DNA of 64,000 nucleotides from Candidatus Omnitrophota bacterium. GTDB taxonomy: Bacteria > Omnitrophota > Omnitrophia > Omnitrophales > JACROU01. The position numbers were made by a program, and so were the translations under genes. Below, piece by piece: positions 35,618-43,950 of the stretch. How positions within the stretch are numbered: the stretch's first letter is position 1; every line of letters starts with the position of its first letter. The stretch is taken from the NCBI GenBank assembly GCA_029261035.1, contig JAJDCD010000008.1, positions 248,001 to 312,000 on the forward strand, written 5' to 3'. The notes under the pieces are model-generated. The model saw nothing but the letters and a program-made list of their open reading frames with translations. It was not told the origin of the DNA and searched no databases.

Positions 35618-36466
35618 TTATACTGGTTCTACACCATACAATTGCTTTACACCAGAAGTCATCATATTAAATCGTTCTCGCTCTGTATCAAATTGTTTAT
35701 TCTCAAAAGTCATCTTTTTGAACACATTCTCTAGATGAATCATTCTATCCGCACTGACGGGCCTCGATTGGTAATAATCGATCATGTAAGGTATCAGCAT
35801 CTGATCTGCATAAATAATCTTATAAAGAACATCTACAAAACCTTGAGGATCATAGCCCGCTTTATTCATATATACTAAAGCTTTTTTATCAGCCAAAAGA
35901 ACCAGGCTATCCACATTTTTCGAAGTCGTTAATTGGTTTAAAGTAGCCACCCCCACAAAAGCCAAAACACCGAAAGGCCCAAAAAAACCTCCGGCAACTC
36001 CCGTAACAACTTCCATCACTTCAAGGGACTTCTTTGCTCCAGAATATTTTGGATTTCGATATTGCAATTGAGCTACTTCATGGGCTAATACACCAGCAAG
36101 CTCTGTTTCGTTGTCTAATATATTGATAAACCCCGTCGTAATGTAAACATGCCCTCCCGGTGCTCCTGTGGCATAAATCTTATCACTCGCTAAAATAGTG
36201 CAATCATATGGAAGATTAGGACGAGAACTCACCTTAGAGATTTCCTCTGTAATATGATTCACATATTGATTCGCTCGTTCTTCAGTGAATAAAGAAAATG
36301 AAGAAAGGATTTGACGATGTATCTGCCGTCCAATCTCTATCTCTTTATAATCACTGTTGGATAACTTTTCATTATAGTTGTGATTAGAATCATTATGAGA
36401 AGTAGTACAGCTGGAAAGAAGAAACAGCACAAGAAAAGAAGAAGTTATTCGGTTAAATAATTGCAT
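35618..36466 (-). CDS. Lipoprotein of M48 (Ste24/BepA-like) metalloprotease fold, catalytic motif lost
   Basis: 282 residues. A lipoprotein signal peptide ends at LSSC20. The rest aligns to periplasmic M48 proteases: EIGRQIHRQILSSF, GAPGGHVYITTGFINILDNETELAGVLAHE, then the usual ADxxAL and KAGYDPQGFVDVL. The zinc motif HExxH is HEVAQ (129-133), so the second histidine is missing. The third ligand (the Glu of ExxAD) is Leu in VLLADKKAL. The protein is therefore probably not a protease but may have kept a chaperone-like or scaffold role at the outer membrane. Surrounding residues are well conserved, so a simple decay is unlikely. Confidence 0.85.
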   Translation of the reverse strand: MQLFNRITSSFLVLFLLSSCTTSHNDSNHNYNEKLSNSDYKEIEIGRQIHRQILSSFSLFTEERANQYVNHITEEISKVSSRPNLPYDCTILASDKIYATGAPGGHVYITTGFINILDNETELAGVLAHEVAQLQYRNPKYSGAKKSLEVMEVVTGVAGGFFGPFGVLAFVGVATLNQLTTSKNVDSLVLLADKKALVYMNKAGYDPQGFVDVLYKIIYADQMLIPYMIDYYQSRPVSADRMIHLENVFKKMTFENKQFDTERERFNMMTSGVKQLYGVEPV

Positions 36467-36509
36467 ACTTAATCCATCCCCTTTTTCTTATTATGAATTA
36501 TTGGCACTA

Positions 36510-36543
36510 GAGCCTGGCCCCACACCACAGGGGTGTAGGGCTC
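36510..36543. repeat. Hairpin between tRNA-Arg and the M48-like gene
   Basis: GCCC-type outer arms and ACACC/GGTGT inner arms around a short loop form a GC-rich hairpin downstream of tRNA-Arg on the minus strand. No T-run follows. It may end the tRNA transcript. Confidence 0.45.
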
Positions 36544-36562
36544 ATACCTTTTTACATCTGTA

Positions 36563-36639
<77 letters not shown>

Positions 36640-36654
36640 ACGAGTAAAGAGATC

Positions 36655-37638
36655 TTACACTTTCTGCTTCAAATTCTCAATAGCAAGTGCAGCGGCACCT
36701 AAAGAACCTACACCTTTAGTAAATTGGGTTCGTACGACCTTACAGTTCTTTAAAGGTTCTTTCCACGCATGCTTCTTAGTGGATGCCAAAATTTCTTTCC
36801 AAATAAAATCAGCTGCTTTTTTAGGTGGTTGAAAAACACCTCCACCAAAAACGATCATTGCTGGATTAAGTAAATTAATGAGGCTTGCCACTCCAACCCC
36901 AAGAAACATCGCTTGTTCAGAAAAAATCTTCTTAGCATCTTTATTTCCTCGAACAAATGCCTGCTTCAATGTTTTAGAAGAAACACCCCCCTCTTTTTTT
37001 AACAACTTCGCCAATTGAGAGTTAGGATTTTCCTTTATAAATTTTTTTGCTTTTTTTGCAACGGCTGTCCCGCTCGCATACGCCTCAAAACAACCTTTCT
37101 TACCACAGTGACACAAATTCCCTCCAGGAACCAAAATCATATGGCCTATCTCACCAGCTCCAAAAGAATGTCCTGCGTAGATCTGTTCGTTCAAAATAAT
37201 TCCACCACCGATGCCCGTACTCACCGTAATATAAATCAAACTTTTTACTTTTTTCCCAACACCAAAATGTTTTTCACATAAGGCCCCGACATTTGCATCA
37301 TTTGCCAAATAAACCGGAACTTTAAATTTTTGTTTTAAAACTCGTACAATAGGAGTTCCTTTCCAACCGGGTAAATGAGGAGACCATGGCAGAACCCCTT
37401 TTTTTGAGTCAACAGGACCTGGCGATCCCACGCCTATTCCTTTTAAACTTTTCTTCTCTAATTTTTTATTTTTCAACAGCTCATCAATCGCTTCAGTCAT
37501 TTTACTAAGAGAGGACAAAGATTCCTTTTTAGACAGCACTTCAAAATAAGCAGATGCCACAACTTTCCCTTGCATAGAAACAAGATCAATCGCAACCTTC
37601 GTTCCTCCGATATCAATCCCTATCACATACTGCTTCAT
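36655..37638 (-). CDS. ROK-family sugar kinase (glucokinase-like)
   Basis: 327 residues. The ATP-binding GIDIGGTKVAIDL, the sugar-binding segment with GVGSPGPVDSKKG and LANDANVGALCEKHFG, TVSTGIGGGIILN, and the zinc motif CHCGKKGCFEAYASG. No helix-turn-helix precedes it, so it is a kinase of the ROK class rather than a repressor. Glucose is the usual substrate, but N-acetylated hexoses are possible. It lies between tRNA-Arg and tRNA-Phe. Confidence 0.92.
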   Translation of the reverse strand: MKQYVIGIDIGGTKVAIDLVSMQGKVVASAYFEVLSKKESLSSLSKMTEAIDELLKNKKLEKKSLKGIGVGSPGPVDSKKGVLPWSPHLPGWKGTPIVRVLKQKFKVPVYLANDANVGALCEKHFGVGKKVKSLIYITVSTGIGGGIILNEQIYAGHSFGAGEIGHMILVPGGNLCHCGKKGCFEAYASGTAVAKKAKKFIKENPNSQLAKLLKKEGGVSSKTLKQAFVRGNKDAKKIFSEQAMFLGVGVASLINLLNPAMIVFGGGVFQPPKKAADFIWKEILASTKKHAWKEPLKNCKVVRTQFTKGVGSLGAAALAIENLKQKV

Positions 37639-37674
37639 TAGAATCCCTCAAATTAAAAATAAAATTGATTATAC

Positions 37675-37706
37675 AAAAAAAAACCCCAAACATCACTGTT
37701 TAGGGT
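37675..37706 (-). terminator. Rho-independent terminator after tRNA-Phe
   Basis: On the minus strand ACCCTAAAC and GTTTGGGGT pair around a 6-nt loop with one C-A mismatch, then a run of nine T follows. It lies about 30 bp past the tRNA-Phe CCA end. Confidence 0.85.
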
Positions 37707-37735
37707 ACGTTTAAACTGAAATAAGATAATTAAGT

Positions 37736-37811
37736 TGGTGGGAAGGAACGGAATCGAACCGCCGACACAGGGATTTTCAGTCCCTTGCTCTACCGACTGA
37801 GCTACCTTCCC
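37736..37811 (-). tRNA. tRNA-Phe (anticodon GAA)
   Basis: Complete cloverleaf on the minus strand. Acceptor GGGAAGG/CCTTCCC, anticodon stem AGGGA/TCCCT around CTGAAAA (anticodon GAA), encoded CCA at 37736-37738. Confidence 0.97.
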
Positions 37812-37978
37812 AACCAAAAATGTCCATCCTAATACAAAACAAGCCTTCATACTAAAGAAATTTTTAAATTTCACAGCGAAGGAGGGTACCGACGCTTTAG
37901 GCTACGATGGTAGGGATACCAAGTGCCGAATCAATGCCATGGATGGCATGTTTTATTTCGGCCCTTCCCAACCAAAAA
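37805..37978 (-). repeat. Duplicated leader and 5' end of tRNA-Phe, with nested hairpins
   Basis: The 16 nt covering nine leader bases and the seven acceptor bases of tRNA-Phe (37805-37820) recur exactly at 37963-37978, 158 bp upstream. In the second copy the tRNA body is replaced by a nested hairpin: GCCGAA/TTCGGC (37925-37930 and 37957-37962) enclosing ATGCCAT/ATGGCAT (37934-37949). A GGTACC...GGGATACC stretch follows. No gene is visible between 37812 and 38050. Confidence 0.8.
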
Positions 37979-38050
37979 CACAGCATTTTATGGATGAGTA
38001 GGTAGAAAGTCAATGGGAAACATATATTCTACGCTTTAGATTAATTTAAT

Positions 38051-39010
38051 TTACAATGTTTTCCAGTGATTCCATAGGATTTTAAGATATTGAGGTATCG
38101 TGGTCGTAGGCACTTCTTTGGGTAAAGGAATTTCGGTAACATCACGAAGATTAATTTGAGGATAGGCATGATGAAAGTAGTGAGACCTGGAGTCATTATG
38201 ATTAATCATATTCCAAATACGATTACTCCAGTGAGTGTTGGGCAAGCTTCGGGTCTTCAAAATTCTATTTTTTAAATTATCTTTTGGATGCAAAACTCCT
38301 AAATGTTCTATCCACTGATCCTGACGTGTGACAACGGCTCCCACCCATATAGATAAAACATACACAAAAATTGCAGGCACTCCTGCTCCTGGATATAAAA
38401 ATTCTACCGAATAACAAACAACAAGCAACATCACAATTCGAATCACAACGCTCATAAACTGTTTCCAAAAAGAAAATTGAGGCGACTTAATAAAACGTGC
38501 CATAAAGTTAATCTCCCACGCTGCATTTCCAAAAAATAGTTCGAATAAAAATTGAGCTTTCCTTTTAAAAGAATTTTTAGAATAATCCTTACAAAAAAAC
38601 TCCAAGTCTCCTTCTGTGTGCAAATGGCGGTGATGAGTCGTATGTGCAAAATTTATAATTTTAGGGTTTGAAAAAAGCATATTAGACACCATATTAAAAA
38701 AGAATCGATTTGGAACTATGGGAATATAGTTATGCCATAACTCATGTCGTAAATATCCTAGCCATGAAACTATAAAAGGAGGAAAAACAATAATAGCAGC
38801 TAATGCTGCTGAAATAGAATGAGTCCAAAGAACAGATACAGATAATAAGTAAAAAAACCAAAGGAAAATGGCGAGAAAAAGATCGGCAACGGAACTCAAA
38901 GAAGCGTTCCTAATAGAGTCCGCATGTAGCCGCACTTCTTTATCCATTTCAACATTCCCTGTTGAATTCAAATTGTAGGCACTATCCATGAGGCCATGGG
39001 TTCCGAACAT
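38051..39010 (-). CDS. Fatty-acid-desaturase-like membrane di-iron enzyme
   Basis: About 319 residues from the ATG at 39010 (a GTG four codons earlier is possible). Three histidine boxes are present: RHELWH, HTTHHRHLH and HNDSRSHYFHHAYP. These are the di-iron ligands of the membrane desaturase/hydroxylase class. Hydrophobic helices flank the boxes (about 45-95 and 190-225). Members desaturate or hydroxylate acyl chains, sterols or carotenoids; the substrate cannot be told. It has no obvious partner, and the next genes upstream are uncharacterised. Confidence 0.85.
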   Translation of the reverse strand: MFGTHGLMDSAYNLNSTGNVEMDKEVRLHADSIRNASLSSVADLFLAIFLWFFYLLSVSVLWTHSISAALAAIIVFPPFIVSWLGYLRHELWHNYIPIVPNRFFFNMVSNMLFSNPKIINFAHTTHHRHLHTEGDLEFFCKDYSKNSFKRKAQFLFELFFGNAAWEINFMARFIKSPQFSFWKQFMSVVIRIVMLLVVCYSVEFLYPGAGVPAIFVYVLSIWVGAVVTRQDQWIEHLGVLHPKDNLKNRILKTRSLPNTHWSNRIWNMINHNDSRSHYFHHAYPQINLRDVTEIPLPKEVPTTTIPQYLKILWNHWKTL

Positions 39011-39098
39011 CCAGATCACCACCTCTCAACGAAAAAATACCTTCATTTAGAATTATACCTGATTTACAGAAATTGGAAGGGGCATAGGACTAGTTCGA

Positions 39099-40598
39099 TT
39101 AGGATTGTTGTTTAAAATGCTGGTATTTTAAAGGAATATTGAAGAATCTAATTTTTTCTGTTTTTGAAGACATTCCAAAAAAACGGATCAAAACTACCAG
39201 AAATAAAACAATCACCTCTGAAGCAAGTAAAAACCAAAAAGTAGAAAGGGTGTCCGCTTTTACCCCCTCCCAAACAAGTAAAAAGATAATACTAGGCCAT
39301 AATATAAACATTAAAAAATAAGCCGCCTGATCAAGCCTCTGCTTGATACCAACATTTGCAGTCATATTTCTAAACGCCAATTTTATACGAGAAATCCAAC
39401 TAAAAAGAATAGCTTTCACACCCAAAATTCCTCTTAACAACAAGCTAGGCTCTAAATTTTTCTTTTCAGCAACATATTCATAAAGAAGTTCTTTATTCCC
39501 TAATTCAAATAAATTGATTTTGGAATCTTCTTTTTTAACTGACTGAATAGCAATCGTCTTAGGAATCAAACTAATAACATGCTGATTTTGCATCCATTCA
39601 TCCAATCGATAAACAGAGTCTCCCCTAAATAAGGTTTGTTGTAATCTGTTGGACTGAAAAAATGTCCAGAGAGGGTTACTCTTATCTGTTTTCACTAATC
39701 CATAAACGCATCCATTCTTATCTTTTTCTTTAAGCCATAAATAAGCTAAATGTGACAACGCATAATCATAAAGAATAGAGGTTTCGTGCATAAAGAGAAC
39801 TAATGGATAACGAGCTAATTTTAGAAATAATTTTAAGAAATGTTCAGAATTTTCTTTTTGTGAATAAACAATCAAAATTCTTTTTTTTCCTTCAACTTCC
39901 AAAATCTCACAAGGTTCTTCCGTTTGAAGGTCTGAAAAATATAAAGGGGAACGATATCGTAACTTATATTCATCCAGGGCAATCGCATCTAAATCTTTTT
40001 GATCCAAATCTCTAAAAACAATTAATTCCCACTCATGGTAATCTATACGATCCATTTCCTTAACCCTAGAAACTAAATCAATTGTTTTTAGATCTAAAGA
40101 ATTCAAATACAAAGATACTGGTGGCGCCAACGCACTTTCAGCTACTTTCTTCTTAGAAAACAATTCGTCCTCATCCCTCTTTTTCATTAACAAGAAAAAT
40201 ATTCGAATTAGAGAAACAGCACGCCACAAAATGCTCATCATCAACAATAGAATTATTCCCATAATAAAATTATGAATATGAGATGTTTTAAAAAAGTTGC
40301 CACGAACTTCACCCTCTCTCTTCAAAGGCCTGCCTCTTCCTGAATCACTTAAGCTGTTTACTTTTAAATCAGCCTTAGACGCAGGCGCACCTACAAGGTT
40401 TTCTGTTTCTTTCTTAAACTCTTCAAGGAAAACCTTTTCCTCTACGAGAGGACTTATAGTTTTTGTTGGAGTTTGTGCTGGTTGTGTCGAAGTTCTCACT
40501 CTTACAGAATTTTGAGAAGCACAAGAATAGAGTAGTAGCACTAAAAAAAGAGAAAGCCCTATGTTTAACATAATCTTAGAAAATGATTGTTTAATCAT
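39099..40598 (-). CDS. Uncharacterised membrane protein with lipoprotein-like N-terminus
   Basis: 499 residues, not recognised. A signal-like helix ends in LLYSC (lipobox-like, Cys about 26), then a proline/threonine-rich linker (about 35-50). A strong membrane helix covers about 110-135, an alpha/beta region about 165-390 has patches such as KKRILIVYSQKEN and YPLVLFMHETS, and two helices lie at about 435-485. Lipidation at C26 would conflict with the downstream helices unless the N-terminus is on the outside. Its start overlaps the end of the HEAT-repeat gene by 8 bp, so the two are coupled. No function can be offered. Confidence 0.6.
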   Translation of the reverse strand: MIKQSFSKIMLNIGLSLFLVLLLYSCASQNSVRVRTSTQPAQTPTKTISPLVEEKVFLEEFKKETENLVGAPASKADLKVNSLSDSGRGRPLKREGEVRGNFFKTSHIHNFIMGIILLLMMSILWRAVSLIRIFFLLMKKRDEDELFSKKKVAESALAPPVSLYLNSLDLKTIDLVSRVKEMDRIDYHEWELIVFRDLDQKDLDAIALDEYKLRYRSPLYFSDLQTEEPCEILEVEGKKRILIVYSQKENSEHFLKLFLKLARYPLVLFMHETSILYDYALSHLAYLWLKEKDKNGCVYGLVKTDKSNPLWTFFQSNRLQQTLFRGDSVYRLDEWMQNQHVISLIPKTIAIQSVKKEDSKINLFELGNKELLYEYVAEKKNLEPSLLLRGILGVKAILFSWISRIKLAFRNMTANVGIKQRLDQAAYFLMFILWPSIIFLLVWEGVKADTLSTFWFLLASEVIVLFLVVLIRFFGMSSKTEKIRFFNIPLKYQHFKQQS

Positions 40599-41724
40599 GA
40601 TGTGCCCGATCTAAATCTTCAAAAATTGGAAAAACTAAATGATGATTCTCATCCAATATTTCACGAACGGCTCTTTTCCCTTCCAAGCCAAGCTCCATCA
40701 AGGTTTCTAAAGCTCTATAACGCACCCAAGGATGTAAATGCGTTACCAACTCTTTTATCTCAGGAGTAAAACGCTTCAACTTAAGACTTCCTATCATTTG
40801 TAACACACGAGCCAGTTCCGGCCAAGAAGCTGTTTTGAATTTCGCTTCAATGGCATTTTCAATAAATTTTTTACATTGAACTTCCACGCGAGACGAAGAA
40901 GTGTTTTTTTTAGGGGCCACCAACTTACCCCCGCTTTTCTCAGTGGAAGAAAGATCAATAATCGCTTTCATGGCTTTCATTCTTACTTCTAAAATAGGAT
41001 CTTCAATTAAAGGTGTCACACAAAGTAAAAAGTCTTTTTGCTTAAGTTGTGACATTATTCCAAGCGCTAAGATCCTAATGTTCGATTCCGGGTTTTGAAG
41101 AGTTTCTTCTAAGGACAACACCCCCTCCTTCCCCAAACTCTGTAAATCGGGTTGTAGTTGAATTAAATCAAAAGCACCGTCTCCTCGAATGCTTTCAAGC
41201 ACCAACTCAATACTAGTCTCATCTTTAAGTTGCAACAAAGCAAAAGCGCTCGCCCATCGCACTTTATCTGAAGAGTCTTTTAATAAAATTTTTAGCTGAG
41301 AAACTGCTTCAACATATTGAAAAGCAGCAAAAACAAGGCTTGCTCTGATACGTTTTTTATCATTATTTGATTTAAGATATTTAAAATTCTGTTCTGGATA
41401 TCGTAGAGATTCCCACAAAAATTGAATTTTTTCTTTGATTGCTTTTGAATTTGAAAAATTAATTAGTCTTTCTAAAAGAAGATCCTCAACACACCTTTTT
41501 AAATAACGACTTTTTTGTTTTAACCATGGAAGCGATTTTTTTCTAGCGTTTGAATGTAAAAAATTATCTAAATCGTAAGCGTACTTCTTTTCAACTTTTT
41601 GATGATACATATATTTAAGTTGCGCAAAAAGATAAGACGTAGACATGAAAAAAAACAGAGTAATAACCAGTGAAGAAATTAGCAAAAACAAGAGTTGAGC
41701 AAATCCTAGAACAAATGTATCCAT
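40591..41724 (-). CDS. HEAT-repeat protein with N-terminal membrane anchor
   Basis: 377 residues from the ATG at 41724. One membrane helix covers about 8-35 and a basic region follows. From about 110 to the end there is a run of paired helices with the HEAT/PBS-lyase pattern (KKRIRASLVFAAFQY, DKVRWASAFALLQLKD, NIRILALGIMSQLKQ, EVRMKAMKAIIDLSS, WVRYRALETLMELG). Such arrays usually bind other proteins. It sits between the zinc-ribbon gene (1-bp spacing to its longer start) and the membrane protein it overlaps, so the three may act together. Confidence 0.75.
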   Translation of the reverse strand: MDTFVLGFAQLLFLLISSLVITLFFFMSTSYLFAQLKYMYHQKVEKKYAYDLDNFLHSNARKKSLPWLKQKSRYLKRCVEDLLLERLINFSNSKAIKEKIQFLWESLRYPEQNFKYLKSNNDKKRIRASLVFAAFQYVEAVSQLKILLKDSSDKVRWASAFALLQLKDETSIELVLESIRGDGAFDLIQLQPDLQSLGKEGVLSLEETLQNPESNIRILALGIMSQLKQKDFLLCVTPLIEDPILEVRMKAMKAIIDLSSTEKSGGKLVAPKKNTSSSRVEVQCKKFIENAIEAKFKTASWPELARVLQMIGSLKLKRFTPEIKELVTHLHPWVRYRALETLMELGLEGKRAVREILDENHHLVFPIFEDLDRAHHD

Positions 41725-41731
41725 AAGCAAT

Positions 41732-42046
41732 CTAGTCCGACCCTCCTCCTAACAGCTCATAAGCTTGGGACTTGCCTGTCCATTTTTTATAATCATCATA
41801 ATCTATAAAAATAAGATCAGGTCTCTTATCTGCAATTCTTCCCGCCCATCGATAACGATCCTTGGACCTTGACGCAATATACTTGAAAGGCACTCCACAT
41901 TCAGGACAATTTTTATGTTTTTCGTAAGACAAACCTAATGCTTTACAAGAAGAACAATCACCTGATGAGTCTCCAACAATTAACAATGAAGATTTAATTT
42001 CATCTAGAGGCAACGACTTCCAAACACGAATGCTAAATTTTTTCAT
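41732..42046 (-). CDS. Small zinc-ribbon protein of unknown function
   Basis: 104 residues with AGGAGG before the ATG. A treble-clef or ribbon-like set C31-SS-C34 ... C47-PE-C50 is followed by a basic patch (RSKDRYRWAGRIADKRPD). No signal peptide. Nothing else is recognisable. It lies 14 bp after the potassium channel gene and next to the HEAT-repeat gene, on the same strand. Confidence 0.7.
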   Translation of the reverse strand: MKKFSIRVWKSLPLDEIKSSLLIVGDSSGDCSSCKALGLSYEKHKNCPECGVPFKYIASRSKDRYRWAGRIADKRPDLIFIDYDDYKKWTGKSQAYELLGGGSD

Positions 42047-42060
42047 AAACCCTCCTTATT

Positions 42061-42966
42061 CTACCTCATCATTTTACGGCCAAAAACTAAAACGAAAAGC
42101 GCCATCATAAAAGCTCCAATAAAAGCCTCCACCCCAGCAAATATTTTACTAATTCCAAGAGGTGTAATATCTCCATAGCCTAATGTCGTCAAAGTAACCA
42201 CACTATAGTATATGCATAGCCCCAGATCTTTAATAGAATCTACTATAGGCTGATTCGGCTGATAACGTAATATTTCATTTCCATATTTAATCCCACACAG
42301 ATAAAAAACAATTCCGTTAAAAATAACAAATAAAGCTGCGCTACTAATAACTCTAGCTGTTTTTTCACCATAACCACACAAAACATCTGTGATTTTAGAA
42401 CTCAGGCGCTTATAAGAAAATAAAGGTTGCTGCTTTCTCCTCATAACCATTTCTCGATAAAATAGATCTGCAGCCTCGTCAAAAATACCTAGCTCTGTCA
42501 AACGAACTCTTAAAACACGATAGATCTCTTCTGCTTCTCTGTATTTTTCTTTCGCTTCTAATTTAAACCCTTTTCCATCCAAAGCTTTTGCTTCTTGCTC
42601 ATTGGCTATAATTCCTTTTGAGCCATATTTAAGGCCTGCTAACTTAGCCCCTTCCAATTTAACTTCCAATAAATTAGCCCCTTGAAAATCTGCCTCTTTA
42701 ATATTAGAAAATTTTAAATTAGCATTAAACAAATTAGATCCTTGGAAGTTAGCTTTGTATAAATGCGCATGCTCCAAATTGGCTCGCTCCAAATTACAGT
42801 TTTTCAAATTTGCTTCGACAAGACTTACTTCTTTAAGATCGGCTCGGGACAAATCAACCCCTTCTAAATTAGCTCCATCTAAAGGCTTCCCATTCTTAAC
42901 CGCCATAATAACGTCTTCGCGAGTTAGCTTCTTCCCCAAACCTTTCATTCCCAGATCTTTACCCAT
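42061..42966 (-). CDS. Pentapeptide-repeat protein fused to a two-helix potassium channel
   Basis: 301 residues, AAGGAGTT before the ATG. Residues about 30-115 are pentapeptide repeats of the A(D/N)LxX type (ANLEGVDLSRADLKEVSL, ANLKNCNLERANLEHAHLYK, ANFQGSNLFNANLKFSN). A charged helical linker follows (about 120-205). Two membrane helices with a pore loop come last, with the selectivity filter TLTTLGYGD (G263-Y264-G265-D266). The N-terminal beta-helix would be cytoplasmic and might gate or localise the channel. It is divergent from the SDR gene. Confidence 0.9.
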   Translation of the reverse strand: MGKDLGMKGLGKKLTREDVIMAVKNGKPLDGANLEGVDLSRADLKEVSLVEANLKNCNLERANLEHAHLYKANFQGSNLFNANLKFSNIKEADFQGANLLEVKLEGAKLAGLKYGSKGIIANEQEAKALDGKGFKLEAKEKYREAEEIYRVLRVRLTELGIFDEAADLFYREMVMRRKQQPLFSYKRLSSKITDVLCGYGEKTARVISSAALFVIFNGIVFYLCGIKYGNEILRYQPNQPIVDSIKDLGLCIYYSVVTLTTLGYGDITPLGISKIFAGVEAFIGAFMMALFVLVFGRKMMR

Positions 42967-43067
42967 ATAAAACTCCTTTATATAAGAAGTATACCTGATA
43001 CATCTTTGTGCTTAATATTATCGGTAAATTCCCTCCCTAAGTTAAATGAAGCCGTTGCAATCCCCTC

Positions 43068-43096
43068 TTTAGACTTACCCCTAAATACGCTATACT
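43068..43096 (+). promoter_or_regulatory. Sigma-70-type promoter of the SDR gene
   Basis: TTTAGA (43068-43073), 17 bp, TATACT (43091-43096). The start would be near 43103, only about 17 nt before the chosen ATG at 43120. Confidence 0.6.
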
Positions 43097-43119
43097 ACCC
43101 TCTTAAACAAAGGATGTTT

Positions 43120-43941
43120 ATGAAACCTAAATCTGTATTAATTACTGGGGCTTCTTCTGGAATTGGCAGAGAATTAGCCATTGAGTTTTATAAGAACAAC
43201 CATAATGTTGTTTTATTTGCTCGTCGGAAAGAGAAACTAGAAATTCTGGCACAAGAACTTAAGGACATTCCCTCTAAAGCCTCTGTCGTTGTGATTGCTG
43301 GAGATGCCACACAAATAGAAGATATCAAACAAGCTCTAAAAGAAACAATCCACCAGTTAGGTCGAATTGATATTTTGATCAACAATGCTGGAGCAGGATT
43401 AAATTCATTTTTTGAGGATTTAGAAATAGAGGAAGCTAAAAAATTGATGGATCTTAATTTCTTTGGGCTCCTATCCTTCTCTCAGGAAGCACTCCCCTAT
43501 ATGAAAAAACAAGGCTGTGGTCAAATCGTTAATATTAGCTCTATAGCAGGAAAACGAGGTTTACCCTCAAGAAGTATCTATAGCGCATCAAAGTTCGCTG
43601 TAGAGGGTCTTACAGAAGGAATTAGGGTAGAATTAGAGCCTGAAAACATCCATTTCACCTTAGTCCGACCCACTTCCACACAAACGGAATTCTTCGATGT
43701 AGAGCCCAAAGGCAACAGCTACCTAGACCAAAGAGATCGAGCAAGGATGACCGCAAAACAAGTAGCTCAAATCGCCTATAAAGGGATCCTTAAAAAAAAG
43801 AAAGTGATAACCATAAGCTTCCACGGAAAGTTAGCTGTTGTGTTAAATACTCTTTTTCCAAACTTTACAGATTGGATTATCTCAAAAGTCTTTAGCCATT
43901 TAAAAAAAGTGACAGTCGCCAAAGGTGACAGCCACTTTTAG
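43120..43941 (+). CDS. Short-chain dehydrogenase/reductase
   Basis: 273 residues from the ATG at 43120, which has AAAGGA 6 nt upstream. Upstream in-frame starts would lie inside or before the promoter. Classical SDR features: VLITGASSGIGRELA nucleotide loop, ILINNAGAG, the catalytic SSIAGKRGLPSRSIYSASKFA (Ser, Tyr and Lys of YxxxK). The FARRKEK after the second strand with basic residues suggests NADPH preference. The C-terminal 35 residues are hydrophobic with a KKKKVITISFHGKLAVVL segment, possibly membrane-associated. Substrate unknown; lipid or polyol reductase roles are typical. Confidence 0.92.
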   Translation: MKPKSVLITGASSGIGRELAIEFYKNNHNVVLFARRKEKLEILAQELKDIPSKASVVVIAGDATQIEDIKQALKETIHQLGRIDILINNAGAGLNSFFEDLEIEEAKKLMDLNFFGLLSFSQEALPYMKKQGCGQIVNISSIAGKRGLPSRSIYSASKFAVEGLTEGIRVELEPENIHFTLVRPTSTQTEFFDVEPKGNSYLDQRDRARMTAKQVAQIAYKGILKKKKVITISFHGKLAVVLNTLFPNFTDWIISKVFSHLKKVTVAKGDSHF

Positions 43942-43950
43942 TGTGTTAAA

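Noticed and set aside
37653-37874. 73-codon open frame across tRNA-Phe
   Set aside because: It reads through the tRNA gene and its terminator on the same strand; there is no coding signal.
40136-40598. Lipidation of the 499-aa membrane protein taken as certain
   Set aside because: The lipobox-like Cys is followed by several membrane helices, so topology is unclear; noted only as a resemblance.
43006-43119. Longer start of the SDR gene
   Set aside because: The extra 38 codons overlap the predicted promoter and lack a ribosome-binding site; ATG at 43120 has AAAGGA.
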